In this document: positions 54,997 to 63,620 of the stretch, piece after piece
How the letters are laid out: every line of letters begins with the position of its first letter
Position numbering within the stretch: the stretch's first letter is position 1
Assembly (NCBI GenBank): GCA_018654605.1
Contig: JABILG010000019.1
Span: 1-64,000, forward strand
Direction of reading: 5' to 3'
DNA: 64,000 nt
DNA from: a bacterium
GTDB taxonomy: Bacteria; Desulfobacterota_D; UBA1144
The notes under the pieces: model-generated
Database searches by the model: none
Told to the model about the DNA's origin: nothing
Seen by the model: the letters and a program-made list of their open reading frames with translations, nothing else
Translations under genes and position numbers: made by a program

Positions 54997-56207
54997 TGAA
55001 CACCTTTTCATTACCTATAGGGATTAAAGAATATACGACCAAAGATGTAAGAAAGATTGACTTTATTTCGTCAGTTATCTTAGAGGAATCTGAATTGTGG
55101 GGATTTAAGAAAATTATAACTCCAATCTTTGAAAATATTAATTCTTTAAATGTTGGCTTAAAAGAGGAAACGATTAATAAGACAATTAAATTCATCGATC
55201 CTTTAAATGGAGACGTCTTAGGCCTTAGGTCCGATATCACTCCACAGATAGCAAGATATGTTTCAAATAACTATAAAACTGAAAAGATGCCACTTAGGCT
55301 AACTTACAATGAAAGAGTAGTTAGAAATAATTACAAAGAAACCGGAACAAAAAGAGAGGTCTTCCAAGTGGGTTGTGAGCTTATTGGGTCAAACTCATTA
55401 GAATCAGACTTAGAAATAATTTGTTTAGGAGTTTCAATTTTAAAGAAGTTAGGCTTTGTTAATCAAGTTGTAACATTAAATTCTTCATTATTATTAAACT
55501 TTATTTTTGAAAACTTGGAGCCTATCAAAGAAGATATCAAGTTGCTTTTTCATAAAAAAGATTACCAATCGATTGCAAATTTTAGTTCAGATAAAAGGTT
55601 AAATAGTAAGCAAAAGAATTTTATAAAAAAATATTTAAAACCATTAATTCAAAATAAAGCTATATCTTCAAAAGATTTACCATTAAAAGTTAAAGAAAGT
55701 ATCACAAGGATAAATTTAATAGAAAAAACAGTTTGTGCTACTTATCCATCGGTAGACTTAAGAGTAGATTTTCTTGATGTTAAAAATTTTGACTATTATT
55801 CAGGTATGACTTTTGATATTGCGGTTCCTGAAATATCTCAGATTGTTTTGTCTGGTGGTCGTTATGATGAACTTATAGGGAAGTATGGGAATGCCTTTCC
55901 TGCCGTTGGCCTGGCAGTTAATATTTTGCCATTAATTAAAACAGTAAATGCTGATCAGCTAGGCACGCCAATTGTAGTGATAGACTCAACTCACATTGAT
56001 ACTTTTTCATTATCAATTGATATAAAAGATTTTTTTACTTCACAGGGATTCATTGGAGTTTTGTCTAACAAGAGGAACACTTATAAAGATAAGTTTGATT
56101 TAAAGATTATGATTTCAAAAAATAGAAGCTTAACCTTGTACGATAGCAAGAATAAGAAAATTACTTCTTTTAAAAGTTTTTCCGATTTGCAAAAAGAGGA
56201 TTTTTAA
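54996..56207 (+). CDS. hisZ: ATP phosphoribosyltransferase regulatory subunit HisZ
   Basis: 403 residues resembling the HisRS catalytic core: PIGIKEYTTKDVRKIDFI, LRSDITPQIARYVSNNY near 70, RLTYNERVVRNNY, REVFQVGCELIGSNSLESDLEII near 115 and QIVLSGGRYDELIGKYG near 285. The HisRS anticodon domain and catalytic signatures are not visible. A short HisG in the same window and the adjacent purA support HisZ rather than HisS. Translationally coupled to serA. Confidence 0.88.
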   Translation: MNTFSLPIGIKEYTTKDVRKIDFISSVILEESELWGFKKIITPIFENINSLNVGLKEETINKTIKFIDPLNGDVLGLRSDITPQIARYVSNNYKTEKMPLRLTYNERVVRNNYKETGTKREVFQVGCELIGSNSLESDLEIICLGVSILKKLGFVNQVVTLNSSLLLNFIFENLEPIKEDIKLLFHKKDYQSIANFSSDKRLNSKQKNFIKKYLKPLIQNKAISSKDLPLKVKESITRINLIEKTVCATYPSVDLRVDFLDVKNFDYYSGMTFDIAVPEISQIVLSGGRYDELIGKYGNAFPAVGLAVNILPLIKTVNADQLGTPIVVIDSTHIDTFSLSIDIKDFFTSQGFIGVLSNKRNTYKDKFDLKIMISKNRSLTLYDSKNKKITSFKSFSDLQKEDF

Positions 56208-56208
56208 T

Positions 56209-57489
56209 TTGACTAAGAAAATAAAAAACTCAGTTTTTGTTGGCGCTCAATGGGGTGATGAAGGTAAGGGTAGAATAGTAGATCTGGTTTCCGAGAACTA
56301 TGATATCATCGCTCGTTTCCAGGGTGGAAGCAATGCTGGCCATACAATTATTATTAAAAATAAAAAAATTGTTTTACACCATATTCCTTCAGGGGTATTA
56401 AGGAAAGGAAAGGTTTCTGTAATCGGTAATGGCACTGTTGTTGACCTAGCTTCGCTTGTTAAGGAAATAAAGGGACTGAGGAAAAGTGGCTTTAATGTTT
56501 CAGGTAAAAACTTAAAACTAAGTTCTTTGGCTCATGTCGTTGCGCCATATCATAAGATAATCGACCAAGAAAGAGAATTAATGAAGGGTAATAAAGCAAT
56601 AGGAACAACAGGTAGGGGAATTGGACCGGCTTATGAGGACAAAGTCACAAGGAATGGTCTCAGGGTCATTGACCTAGAAGACAAGAAGCTTTTAAATGAA
56701 AAAATTAATAATATATTAAAAGAAAAAAATAAGATTATATCTAAGATATTTAAGAAAAAAGGATTCAGCAAGAAGCTGATCGTAGAAGAGTTATATAAAA
56801 ATTATCAATATCTTAAAGAGTTTGTTTCGGACACAGGAAAATTTCTCAATGAAAGTATAGCAAGAGATAAAAGAGTCTTATTTGAAGGTGCCCAAGGAGT
56901 GATGCTAGATATAGATTTTGGCACCTATCCTTTTGTAACCTCTTCTTCAACTATTTCTTCTAATGCCTCAGCTGGTTCAGGTGTCTCATTCACAAAGCTT
57001 GGAGATGTAACTGGTATATCTAAAGCTTATACAACTAGGGTTGGACATGGTCCATTTCCAACCGAAATGTTTGACGACCAAGGCTTAACTCTTCGTGAGT
57101 TTGGCACAGAGTATGGTGCAACAACTGGAAGACCTAGAAGGTGCGGATGGTTGGATCTTGTAGCTCTAGAATATGCTGTTACAGTTTCTGGTATAACTTC
57201 ATTGGTTCTTACGAAAGTTGATATATTATCGATTTTTAAGAAGATTAAAGTTTGTACTGGATATAAATTAGAAAACAAGAAACTATCATCGTACCCATTA
57301 AGCACAGTGGATTTGGCTAAGGTAACACCCATTTATAAAGAATTTCCTTCTTGGTCTATGGATGAATTATCTACAAATAAAGTTCCCAGAAGTCTAAAAT
57401 CCTTGATTAAATTTATCGAATCTTCCTTAAAGGTTAAGGTTACAATGCTATCTATAGGTCCAGAACGGGATGAAATTATTTATTTGTAA
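56209..57489 (+). CDS. purA: Adenylosuccinate synthetase
   Basis: 426 residues from a TTG. FVGAQWGDEGKGRIVDLVSENYDIIARFQGGSNAGHTI at the start, GTTGRGIGPAYEDKVTRNGLRV near 130, EGAQGVMLDIDFGTYPFVTSSS near 225, and TEYGATTGRPRRCGWLDLVAL near 302 are the PurA signatures. It makes adenylosuccinate from IMP and aspartate with GTP. The 3' end overlaps the convergent phoH gene by 10 bases. Confidence 0.97.
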   Translation: MTKKIKNSVFVGAQWGDEGKGRIVDLVSENYDIIARFQGGSNAGHTIIIKNKKIVLHHIPSGVLRKGKVSVIGNGTVVDLASLVKEIKGLRKSGFNVSGKNLKLSSLAHVVAPYHKIIDQERELMKGNKAIGTTGRGIGPAYEDKVTRNGLRVIDLEDKKLLNEKINNILKEKNKIISKIFKKKGFSKKLIVEELYKNYQYLKEFVSDTGKFLNESIARDKRVLFEGAQGVMLDIDFGTYPFVTSSSTISSNASAGSGVSFTKLGDVTGISKAYTTRVGHGPFPTEMFDDQGLTLREFGTEYGATTGRPRRCGWLDLVALEYAVTVSGITSLVLTKVDILSIFKKIKVCTGYKLENKKLSSYPLSTVDLAKVTPIYKEFPSWSMDELSTNKVPRSLKSLIKFIESSLKVKVTMLSIGPERDEIIYL

Positions 57490-58436
57490 GCCTCTATAAT
57501 TTTCTTTACTAATCTATGACGTACCACATCATTCTCATCAAAAGAGCAAAACTCTATTTCATCAACATCTTTCAAAATTGATTGAGCCTCTATCAGCCCC
57601 GACTTAGAACTTTTATCCAGGTCAACTTGTGTTATATCTCCTGTAATTACGCACTTAGAATTAAATCCAATACGAGTAAGAAACATTTTCATTTGAGATG
57701 AAGTAGTATTTTGAGCCTCGTCTAAGATTATAAATGCATCATTTAAAGTTCTTCCCCTCATAAACGCAATAGGTGCTATCTCAATAGTTTGCTTGTCAAT
57801 CAACCGTGAAACTGTATCAAAGTCTAGCATGTCGTTAAGGGCATCAAATAATGGTTTAAGATAAGGGTCAACTTTTTCATTTAAATCTCCAGGTAAAAAC
57901 CCAAGTTTCTCTCCTGCTTCAACTGCAGGTCTTGTAAGTACTATCTTTTTTACTTTCTTCATATTTAAGGATGCAACTGCAGTCGCAACTGCTAAATAGG
58001 TTTTACCCGTACCGGCTGGTCCTATTCCAAAGACAATATCGCTTTTCTTTATTGAATCTATATATAGTTTCTGATTAATACTTTTTGGTGCTATAGTTTT
58101 ACGATCCGTTGTAACACAAACAGTATCGAGGAAAATATCCTCAATAGTATGAGCTCTTTGGCTAAGTATCTTTAAGCCTGACTTGAAATCATTTTCGGAA
58201 GGAAAGTAGCCTTTCGAAATTATTTTATAAAAATTCTCAACTAAATCTTTTCCTAAGTTAACTTCTTTCGAAGGACCGATTAGAATTAATTCGTTTCCTT
58301 TAGAATGTATCTTAATGTTGAGTAGCTTTTCAATCGTAATAATATTAGATTGATTTGTACCATTTAAAATTTTAAACCAACTTAAATTATCGAAAATTAG
58401 CTTATCTTCAGTTATGGAATCTAACACAGGGCTCAT
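57480..58436 (-). CDS. phoH: PhoH-family P-loop ATPase
   Basis: 318 residues. A KH-like N-terminal part, then Walker A GIGPAGTGKTYLAVATAVASL near 138, VLTRPAVEAGEKLGFLPGDLNEKVDPYLKPL, AFMRGRTLNDAFIILDEAQNTT (Walker B near 237) and VITGDITQVDL near 266. The PhoH/YbeZ family is linked to RNA metabolism and ribosome maturation. The ybeY gene often found beside it is absent; the next gene, overlapping by ATGA, is a cation exchanger. Confidence 0.93.
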   Translation of the reverse strand: MSPVLDSITEDKLIFDNLSWFKILNGTNQSNIITIEKLLNIKIHSKGNELILIGPSKEVNLGKDLVENFYKIISKGYFPSENDFKSGLKILSQRAHTIEDIFLDTVCVTTDRKTIAPKSINQKLYIDSIKKSDIVFGIGPAGTGKTYLAVATAVASLNMKKVKKIVLTRPAVEAGEKLGFLPGDLNEKVDPYLKPLFDALNDMLDFDTVSRLIDKQTIEIAPIAFMRGRTLNDAFIILDEAQNTTSSQMKMFLTRIGFNSKCVITGDITQVDLDKSSKSGLIEAQSILKDVDEIEFCSFDENDVVRHRLVKKIIEAYK

Positions 58437-59413
58437 AAGAATTTATAGAATAAATAGTAAACATAAAATAATAAAAATCCAACAATAGAATGAACATGTA
58501 TTGTTTTTTCTTTTTTACTTTTAAGATAATAAATAATGAAAAGTCCAAAAATAGCTATTTCTAAAGATACTAATAAAATCGAAGGAGGAAAACCTAACGT
58601 AATCGGTTTTGTGTTGAATATTAAGGCTATAATTCCAAAGATACATATGTTTGCTAAATTGCTACCTAAAACGTTACCAATAACAACATCATGTTTTCTA
58701 TATTTGAATATAGCCAGCAATGAAGTGAATATTTCCGGAGAAGATGAGGCCAAAGCAAAGTATATCGAGCCTATAAACGAAGAAGCAACCCCCAGATCAA
58801 TCTGTAGCTTTAATCCAGTCTTAACAAGAAATTCCGAACCAACTGCCAAGAGAGATACTCCTAGAACCACACGAATAATGGTTTTCTTTGTTGAAAAAAC
58901 TTTTGTTTCTTGTTTTAAGTAATTATTGGCTACTTTGTTAGATCTAAGGACGTATAAAATTATTGCAATAATCATTAATACAGAAAGTAATTTTTTAATT
59001 AATAAAGAGTCAAAAAGATTTAATCCATAAATGGAAAAGATTATGGTTGAAAAGATACTAATTGGTATAAAATTCTTAAATGAAAAAAAATTAAAAGAAA
59101 ATTTCTGATTAAATTTTATAAATATTGAAAGACCTAAAACTAAGCATATATTCGCAAAATTGCTTCCTAAAATTGTTCCATAAGCAATGGTAGATCCGCT
59201 AGAGAGGCTAATAGCTTTGGATAATACAAATAATTCTGGCAGGGATGTTGCCCATGCTATAAGAGTTATGCTGACAATCATCTCGGATATTTTTAATCTA
59301 GCAGCAGTAGACAAGGCTCCTGAAATTAAAAAATCTGCTCCGAAATAAAGCATCCCAATTGATGTAATTGTATATAAAAGAAGAAAGATATACTGATTCG
59401 AAATTAAATCCAT
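58433..59413 (-). CDS. Sodium/calcium exchanger family (CaCA) antiporter
   Basis: 326 residues, about ten membrane spans. The two alpha-repeats are visible: SLPELFVLSKAISLSSGSTIAYGTILGSNFANICLVLG (about 56-93) and ALASSSPEIFTSLLAIFKYRKHDVVIGNVLGSNLANICIFG (about 220-260), with the acidic residues that bind cation. An inner-membrane cation antiporter, exact ions unknown. Its start base is shared with the purC stop, and it overlaps phoH. Confidence 0.9.
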   Translation of the reverse strand: MDLISNQYIFLLLYTITSIGMLYFGADFLISGALSTAARLKISEMIVSITLIAWATSLPELFVLSKAISLSSGSTIAYGTILGSNFANICLVLGLSIFIKFNQKFSFNFFSFKNFIPISIFSTIIFSIYGLNLFDSLLIKKLLSVLMIIAIILYVLRSNKVANNYLKQETKVFSTKKTIIRVVLGVSLLAVGSEFLVKTGLKLQIDLGVASSFIGSIYFALASSSPEIFTSLLAIFKYRKHDVVIGNVLGSNLANICIFGIIALIFNTKPITLGFPPSILLVSLEIAIFGLFIIYYLKSKKEKTIHVHSIVGFLLFYVYYLFYKFL

Positions 59414-60306
59414 TAAGCTGTTAGGAGGTCTATGGCTTCAATGTATTTTTCCGAAGTTAGAGAGGCAATGTCCCTTGGAAGCTCAGGTGCTGGTGGATTT
59501 TTGTCCCAGCCTACAGAGGTTAAGTAGTCCCTAACAAACTGTTTGTCATAGCTTTGTTGTCCTCGACCTTCACCATATAAATCTTTGGGCCAGAATCGAG
59601 AGGAGTCTGGTGTTAATACCTCATCAATTAAGATAAGTTGGTCATCTATAAGGCCAAATTCAAATTTTGTATCTGCAATAATAATACCTTTCTCTTTAGC
59701 GTAATCATGAGCAGTAGAATATATCTTTATAGAAAAATCTCTTACTTTCTCTGCAAGATCTTGGCCGATTATTCCAACACATGATTCAAAATTAATGTTT
59801 TCATCATGCTCCCCTTGCTCTGCTTTTGTAGAAGGAGTGAAAATTGGAGTATCAAGTTTTTCTGATTCTACCAATCCATCTTTAAGCTTAATCCCGCAAA
59901 TAGTTCCTTCCTTCTTGTATTCGGACCACCCAGAGCCAGTAATATAACCTCGAACAATGCATTCTACAGCTAAAGGCTTAGCTTTCTTTACTATCATAGA
60001 CCTGCCTTTAAGTATTTCCTCGTGTTCTTTGAGTGTAGGATATTGCTCAACAACATTATCACTTATGAAATGGTTTTGAATTATATTTTCTGTTAGAGAA
60101 AACCAGAATTTAGATAGTTTTGTAAGAACTTCGCCTTTACCTAAAATTCCTGTTGGAAGAATCGAGTCGTAAGCAGAGATTCTATCACTTGATACAATTA
60201 ACAGTGAGTCACCCATATCATATAAATCTCTAACTTTTCCACGATTGATTAGGTTTTGATTTTTTAGGTTAGTTTGAAGTACAATATTTTTATTTTCTAT
60301 ATCCAT
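59413..60306 (-). CDS. purC: Phosphoribosylaminoimidazole-succinocarboxamide synthase
   Basis: About 297 residues from ATG 60306; an in-frame TTG lies at 60333. INRGKVRDLYDMGDSLLIVSSDRISAYDSILPTGILGKGEVLTKLSKFW, ECIVRGYITGSGWSEYKK, IFTPSTKAEQGEHDENI, IADTKFEFG and LTPDSSRFWPKDLY are SAICAR synthetase motifs of the longer (about 300-residue) type. It couples CAIR with aspartate in purine synthesis. It is not near purA's operon strand, though both are in the region. Confidence 0.95.
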   Translation of the reverse strand: MDIENKNIVLQTNLKNQNLINRGKVRDLYDMGDSLLIVSSDRISAYDSILPTGILGKGEVLTKLSKFWFSLTENIIQNHFISDNVVEQYPTLKEHEEILKGRSMIVKKAKPLAVECIVRGYITGSGWSEYKKEGTICGIKLKDGLVESEKLDTPIFTPSTKAEQGEHDENINFESCVGIIGQDLAEKVRDFSIKIYSTAHDYAKEKGIIIADTKFEFGLIDDQLILIDEVLTPDSSRFWPKDLYGEGRGQQSYDKQFVRDYLTSVGWDKNPPAPELPRDIASLTSEKYIEAIDLLTA

Positions 60307-60343
60307 TAAGTAATTATAAATTAATGAGAGCAAAGAACAAAAT

Positions 60344-60372
60344 TTGATTTATATTTTTGTCCTCTATACAAT
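60344..60372 (+). promoter_or_regulatory. Probable promoter of tRNA-Val and thrS
   Basis: TTGATT (60344-60349), 17 bases, TACAAT (60367-60372), 18 bases before the tRNA. Confidence 0.5.
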
Positions 60373-60390
60373 ATTTCATTTAGGAAGTAT

Positions 60391-60462
60391 GAGCGCGTAG
60401 CTCAGGGGGAGAGCGCTTGCTTGACATGCAAGAGGTCGGTGGTTCAAATCCACTCGTGCTCA
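60391..60462 (+). tRNA. tRNA-Val (GAC)
   Basis: 72 bases: acceptor GAGCGCG/CGTGCTC, D arm GCTC/GAGC, anticodon stem CTTGC/GCAAG with loop TTGACAT (anticodon GAC), T arm GGTGG-TTCAAAT-CCACT, discriminator A. CCA not encoded. thrS begins 13 bases later and is likely on the same transcript. Confidence 0.96.
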
Positions 60463-60475
60463 TTGAATATTAATT

Positions 60476-62380
60476 ATGAAGATATATATAAAAGAAGAAC
60501 AGTTTGAAGTTGAGTTTGGAAAATCAATAGGGGAAGTCTTTTGTGCTCTTAAATATGATAGCTCACTAATAGGTGCAACAATTAATGGGGAACTGACCGA
60601 TTTATTTCATGTTGTCCAAGAGAACGATAAACTAACACCGGTATTTAAAGATACGGAGTTGGGGTTAGGTCTCATAAGGCATACTGCTGCTCATGTTTTA
60701 GCCGAAGCTGTTCAAGCAGTTTATCCTGAAACAAAGGTGACAATTGGACCGGTTATAGAGAATGGATTTTATTATGACTTTTATTCGGAAAAAAACTTTA
60801 CAGAGGAAGACCTCCTGCTTTTTGAAAAAAAGATGCAAGAAATAATCAATCAAAAACTGCCCATGTTAAAAAAAGTTGTTTCTAAAGAGTCAGCCTTAAA
60901 AGAGTTCAATAAAATGGGCGAGTCATTCAAGGAAGAGTTAATTGAAGGCTTCCCACCTGGCGAGGAAATCTCTTTATATTATCAAGATAAATGGTTTGAC
61001 CTATGCAGAGGCCCGCATGCTCCAAATACTTCTTATATAAAGTCTTTCAAGCTTTTAAGTGTTGCAGGTTCTTATTGGAAAGGGGATGAAAATCGTGAAT
61101 CTCTTCAAAGAATTTATGGAACAGCCTTTTTTTCTAGGAAGGATTTAAAAAAATACCTAGCTTTATTAGATGAGGCTAAGAAGCGAGACCACAGAAAGTT
61201 AGGTAAAGAGTTGAATCTTTTTTCCATTACAGATGAGATAGGCCCAGGACTAATTCTTTGGCATCCTAATGGGGCCACTATTAGAAGAATTATAGAAGAC
61301 TTTTGGAGAGACGAGCATATAGAGTCTGGATATAGTTTAATTTTTACACCACATATCGCAAAAGCAGACCTATGGGAGACCTCAGGTCATTCTGAATTTT
61401 ATAGTGAAAATATGTTTTCACAAATGGACATAGATACTAGCAAGTATCAAACAAAGCCAATGAATTGCCCATTTCACATAATGGTTTATAAGAGTGAACT
61501 AAGAAGCTATAAAGATTTGCCAGTTAAGTTTGCTGAAATCGGAACAGTTTACAGATATGAAAGATCTGGCGTTTTACACGGTCTCTTTAGGGCAAGAGGG
61601 TTTACTCAAGACGACGCACATATTTTTTGTACTTTAGATCAGATTGAGGAAGAAGTTGAAAAAGTTATAAATTTAACAACAAAATTTCTGAATGCTTTTG
61701 GCTTTAAAGATTATGAGATATTTGTGTCAACAAAACCTTCTAAATATGTGGGCTCCGATGATGAATGGGACGAGGCAACTAATGCTTTGAAAAATTCATT
61801 AGGAAACAAATCCCTTAATTTCACCGTTGATGACGGGGGTGGCGCCTTTTATGGGCCAAAGATAGATCTTAAAATAAAAGATGTTTTAGGACGTTCTTGG
61901 CAATGTTCAACAGTTCAAGTTGACTTTAATTTACCAAAAAGATTTGACCTTAATTATATTTCACGTAATAATGATAGACTTCAGCCAGTAATGATACATA
62001 GGGCAATCTTTGGATCATTTGAACGTTTCTTTGGAATATTGATTGAACACTACGCTGGTGCATTTCCTTTTTGGCTAGCACCTGTTCAAGTTAAGATTCT
62101 TACCGTTTCAGATGAACAATTTGATTACTCTGATTTCCTCAACGAAACATTTAGGAAATTAAAAATAAGGGTTGAAGTTGATAAAAGGAATGAAAAGTTA
62201 GGTTTGAAAATTAGAGAAGCATCAATCAATAAAATTCCTTATATATTGACAATAGGACAATCCGAGGTCGAGAACGAAACCGTTAGTGTTAGAAAGTATG
62301 GGGGAGAGCAATTAGGAGAATTAAAAATATCTGAATTCGAATATATTATGAAAAATGAGCAAATGGAGGGTCTTCTATAA
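60476..62380 (+). CDS. thrS: Threonyl-tRNA synthetase
   Basis: 634 residues: N-terminal TGS domain (1-60), editing domain with RHTAAHVLAEAVQAVYP near 68, DLCRGPHAPNTSYIKSF near 176, and a class II core with MNCPFHIMVYKSELRSYKDLPVKFAEIGTVYRYERSGVLHGLFRARGFTQDDAHIF near 327 and MIHRAIFGSFERFFGILIEHYAG near 503, then the anticodon domain. Charges tRNA-Thr. Its stop overlaps the proposed AUA start of infC; GGAGG for infC lies inside thrS. Confidence 0.97.
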   Translation: MKIYIKEEQFEVEFGKSIGEVFCALKYDSSLIGATINGELTDLFHVVQENDKLTPVFKDTELGLGLIRHTAAHVLAEAVQAVYPETKVTIGPVIENGFYYDFYSEKNFTEEDLLLFEKKMQEIINQKLPMLKKVVSKESALKEFNKMGESFKEELIEGFPPGEEISLYYQDKWFDLCRGPHAPNTSYIKSFKLLSVAGSYWKGDENRESLQRIYGTAFFSRKDLKKYLALLDEAKKRDHRKLGKELNLFSITDEIGPGLILWHPNGATIRRIIEDFWRDEHIESGYSLIFTPHIAKADLWETSGHSEFYSENMFSQMDIDTSKYQTKPMNCPFHIMVYKSELRSYKDLPVKFAEIGTVYRYERSGVLHGLFRARGFTQDDAHIFCTLDQIEEEVEKVINLTTKFLNAFGFKDYEIFVSTKPSKYVGSDDEWDEATNALKNSLGNKSLNFTVDDGGGAFYGPKIDLKIKDVLGRSWQCSTVQVDFNLPKRFDLNYISRNNDRLQPVMIHRAIFGSFERFFGILIEHYAGAFPFWLAPVQVKILTVSDEQFDYSDFLNETFRKLKIRVEVDKRNEKLGLKIREASINKIPYILTIGQSEVENETVSVRKYGGEQLGELKISEFEYIMKNEQMEGLL

Positions 62381-62958
62381 AAAGAAAAAAATATAGTCCA
62401 CGAAAACCTTTGCAAAGAATTAATAATTCTATTAGGGCAAAAGAAGTCAGACTTATAGGTTTAGATGGAGCTCAAGTAGGAATTGTTCCTATAGATGAGG
62501 CATTAGCGACTGCCAAGGCAAGTTCAACTGATTTAGTTGAGATTTCCCCTGATGCATCACCTCCAGTTTGCAAGATTATGGATTATGGAAAGTTCTTGTA
62601 TGATCAGAAAAAACAACAAAGTGGTCAGAAGAAGCCAAAGGCGCAAGTTTTAAAGGAAATAAAATTTAGACCTAACATTGGAGAAAATGATTTTAATGTT
62701 AAAATAAATAGGCTAAAAGGATTTTTGGCCGATGGAAACAAGGTTAAGATAAGGTTGTGGTTTAAGGGAAGGGAGATTGTTCATAAGAGAATAGGAGAAG
62801 AATTAGTAGCAAAAATAATTGAAACGGTTTCAGAGTCTGGTGAACTAGATAATGAACCAAAGTTTGAAGGAAAAAATCTAACTTTAATGGTTTTACCAAA
62901 AAAGTTAATAAAGGCGGTTAAAAAAGAAAATGTCAGTACAAAAAATGAAGTCCAATAG
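62377..62958 (+). CDS. infC: Translation initiation factor IF-3 with rare AUA start
   Basis: 193 residues if started at ATA 62377. That codon lies six bases after GGAGGG (62365-62370) and overlaps the thrS stop as ATAA. The next possible start, TTG 62410, has no Shine-Dalgarno and would cut the basic N-terminus (KRKKYSPRKPLQRINNSIRA). An in-frame stop at 62356-62358 leaves no ATG, GTG or TTG upstream. Core motifs: RAKEVRLIGLDGAQVGIVPIDEAL, PPVCKIMDYGKFLY, EIKFRPNIGENDFNVKINRLKGFL, KVKIRLWFKGREIVHKRIG. IF-3 is known to autoregulate through a non-standard start codon. Confidence 0.93.
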   Translation: MKRKKYSPRKPLQRINNSIRAKEVRLIGLDGAQVGIVPIDEALATAKASSTDLVEISPDASPPVCKIMDYGKFLYDQKKQQSGQKKPKAQVLKEIKFRPNIGENDFNVKINRLKGFLADGNKVKIRLWFKGREIVHKRIGEELVAKIIETVSESGELDNEPKFEGKNLTLMVLPKKLIKAVKKENVSTKNEVQ

Positions 62959-63130
62959 AAGCGCAGCTAAAAGGTTTAAGCTAAAGCCTAATGGAAAGCT
63001 CAAAAGAATTAAGGGTAGCAAGCATCATTGCAATGTTCATAAGGCGCAATCAAGGATTAGAAGATTAAAAGAAGATGGAACCGTAGAAGGAAGAAAAGCA
63101 AGAGATTTAAGAAAAGTAATCTTTGCTTAG
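62930..63130 (+). CDS. rpmI: Ribosomal protein L35
   Basis: 66 residues: KMKSNRSAAKRFKLKPNGKLKRIKGSKHHCNVHKAQSRIRRL, the bL35 pattern. Start at 62930 overlaps the end of infC by 29 bases; ATG 62945 is the alternative. Part of the conserved thrS-infC-rpmI-rplT order. Confidence 0.95.
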   Translation: MSVQKMKSNRSAAKRFKLKPNGKLKRIKGSKHHCNVHKAQSRIRRLKEDGTVEGRKARDLRKVIFA

Positions 63131-63146
63131 AATTTAGGGGATTTAG

Positions 63147-63488
63147 ATGAGAGTAAAAACAAGCGTAGCAAGTAAAAAAAGAAAAAAAAGACTTTTAAAG
63201 CAAACTAAAGGGTTTTGGGGTCAAAGAAAAAACGTATTCAAGAGAGCTAAGGAAACTTTATTAAGGTCTATGGCCTTTTCGTATCGTGATAGAAGAGTTA
63301 AAAAGAGAACTAATAGAGCATTGTGGATAATTAGGATTAATGCTGCTTTGAGAGAAGAGGGAGTAACTTATAGTAAGTTTATTCACTCACTTAAAACTAG
63401 AAATATCGAGCTCGATAGGAAAGTACTTTCTGAGTTAGCTATGAATAATCCTGAGCAGTTTAAGAAGCTTATTGCAGAAGTTGTATAG
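63147..63488 (+). CDS. rplT: Ribosomal protein L20
   Basis: 113 residues: MRVKTSVASKKRKKRLLKQTKGFWGQRKNVFKRAKETLLRSMAFSYRDRRVKKRTNRALWIIRINAALREEGVTYSKFIHSL is bL20. L20 often represses its operon by binding the message. Followed by 132 bases without a gene before gcvT rather than by pheS/pheT. Confidence 0.96.
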   Translation: MRVKTSVASKKRKKRLLKQTKGFWGQRKNVFKRAKETLLRSMAFSYRDRRVKKRTNRALWIIRINAALREEGVTYSKFIHSLKTRNIELDRKVLSELAMNNPEQFKKLIAEVV

Positions 63489-63620
63489 AATTTAGCCTAA
63501 ATATCCTTGATTTATATTAAATCTCCTTAATTTTGTTAAATAAACTAGCCCACGATTCTCAGATTATATTTTAGATTTTTAAATCCTAAAAGTATCAATA
63601 AAATTAGGTAGAATAATGGA

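Noticed and set aside
54996-56207. Histidyl-tRNA synthetase
   Set aside because: No anticodon-binding domain or catalytic HisRS signatures seen, and the short HisG requires HisZ.
62410-62958. infC starting at TTG 62410
   Set aside because: No Shine-Dalgarno precedes it and it drops a basic N-terminal segment, while ATA 62377 has GGAGGG at six bases.
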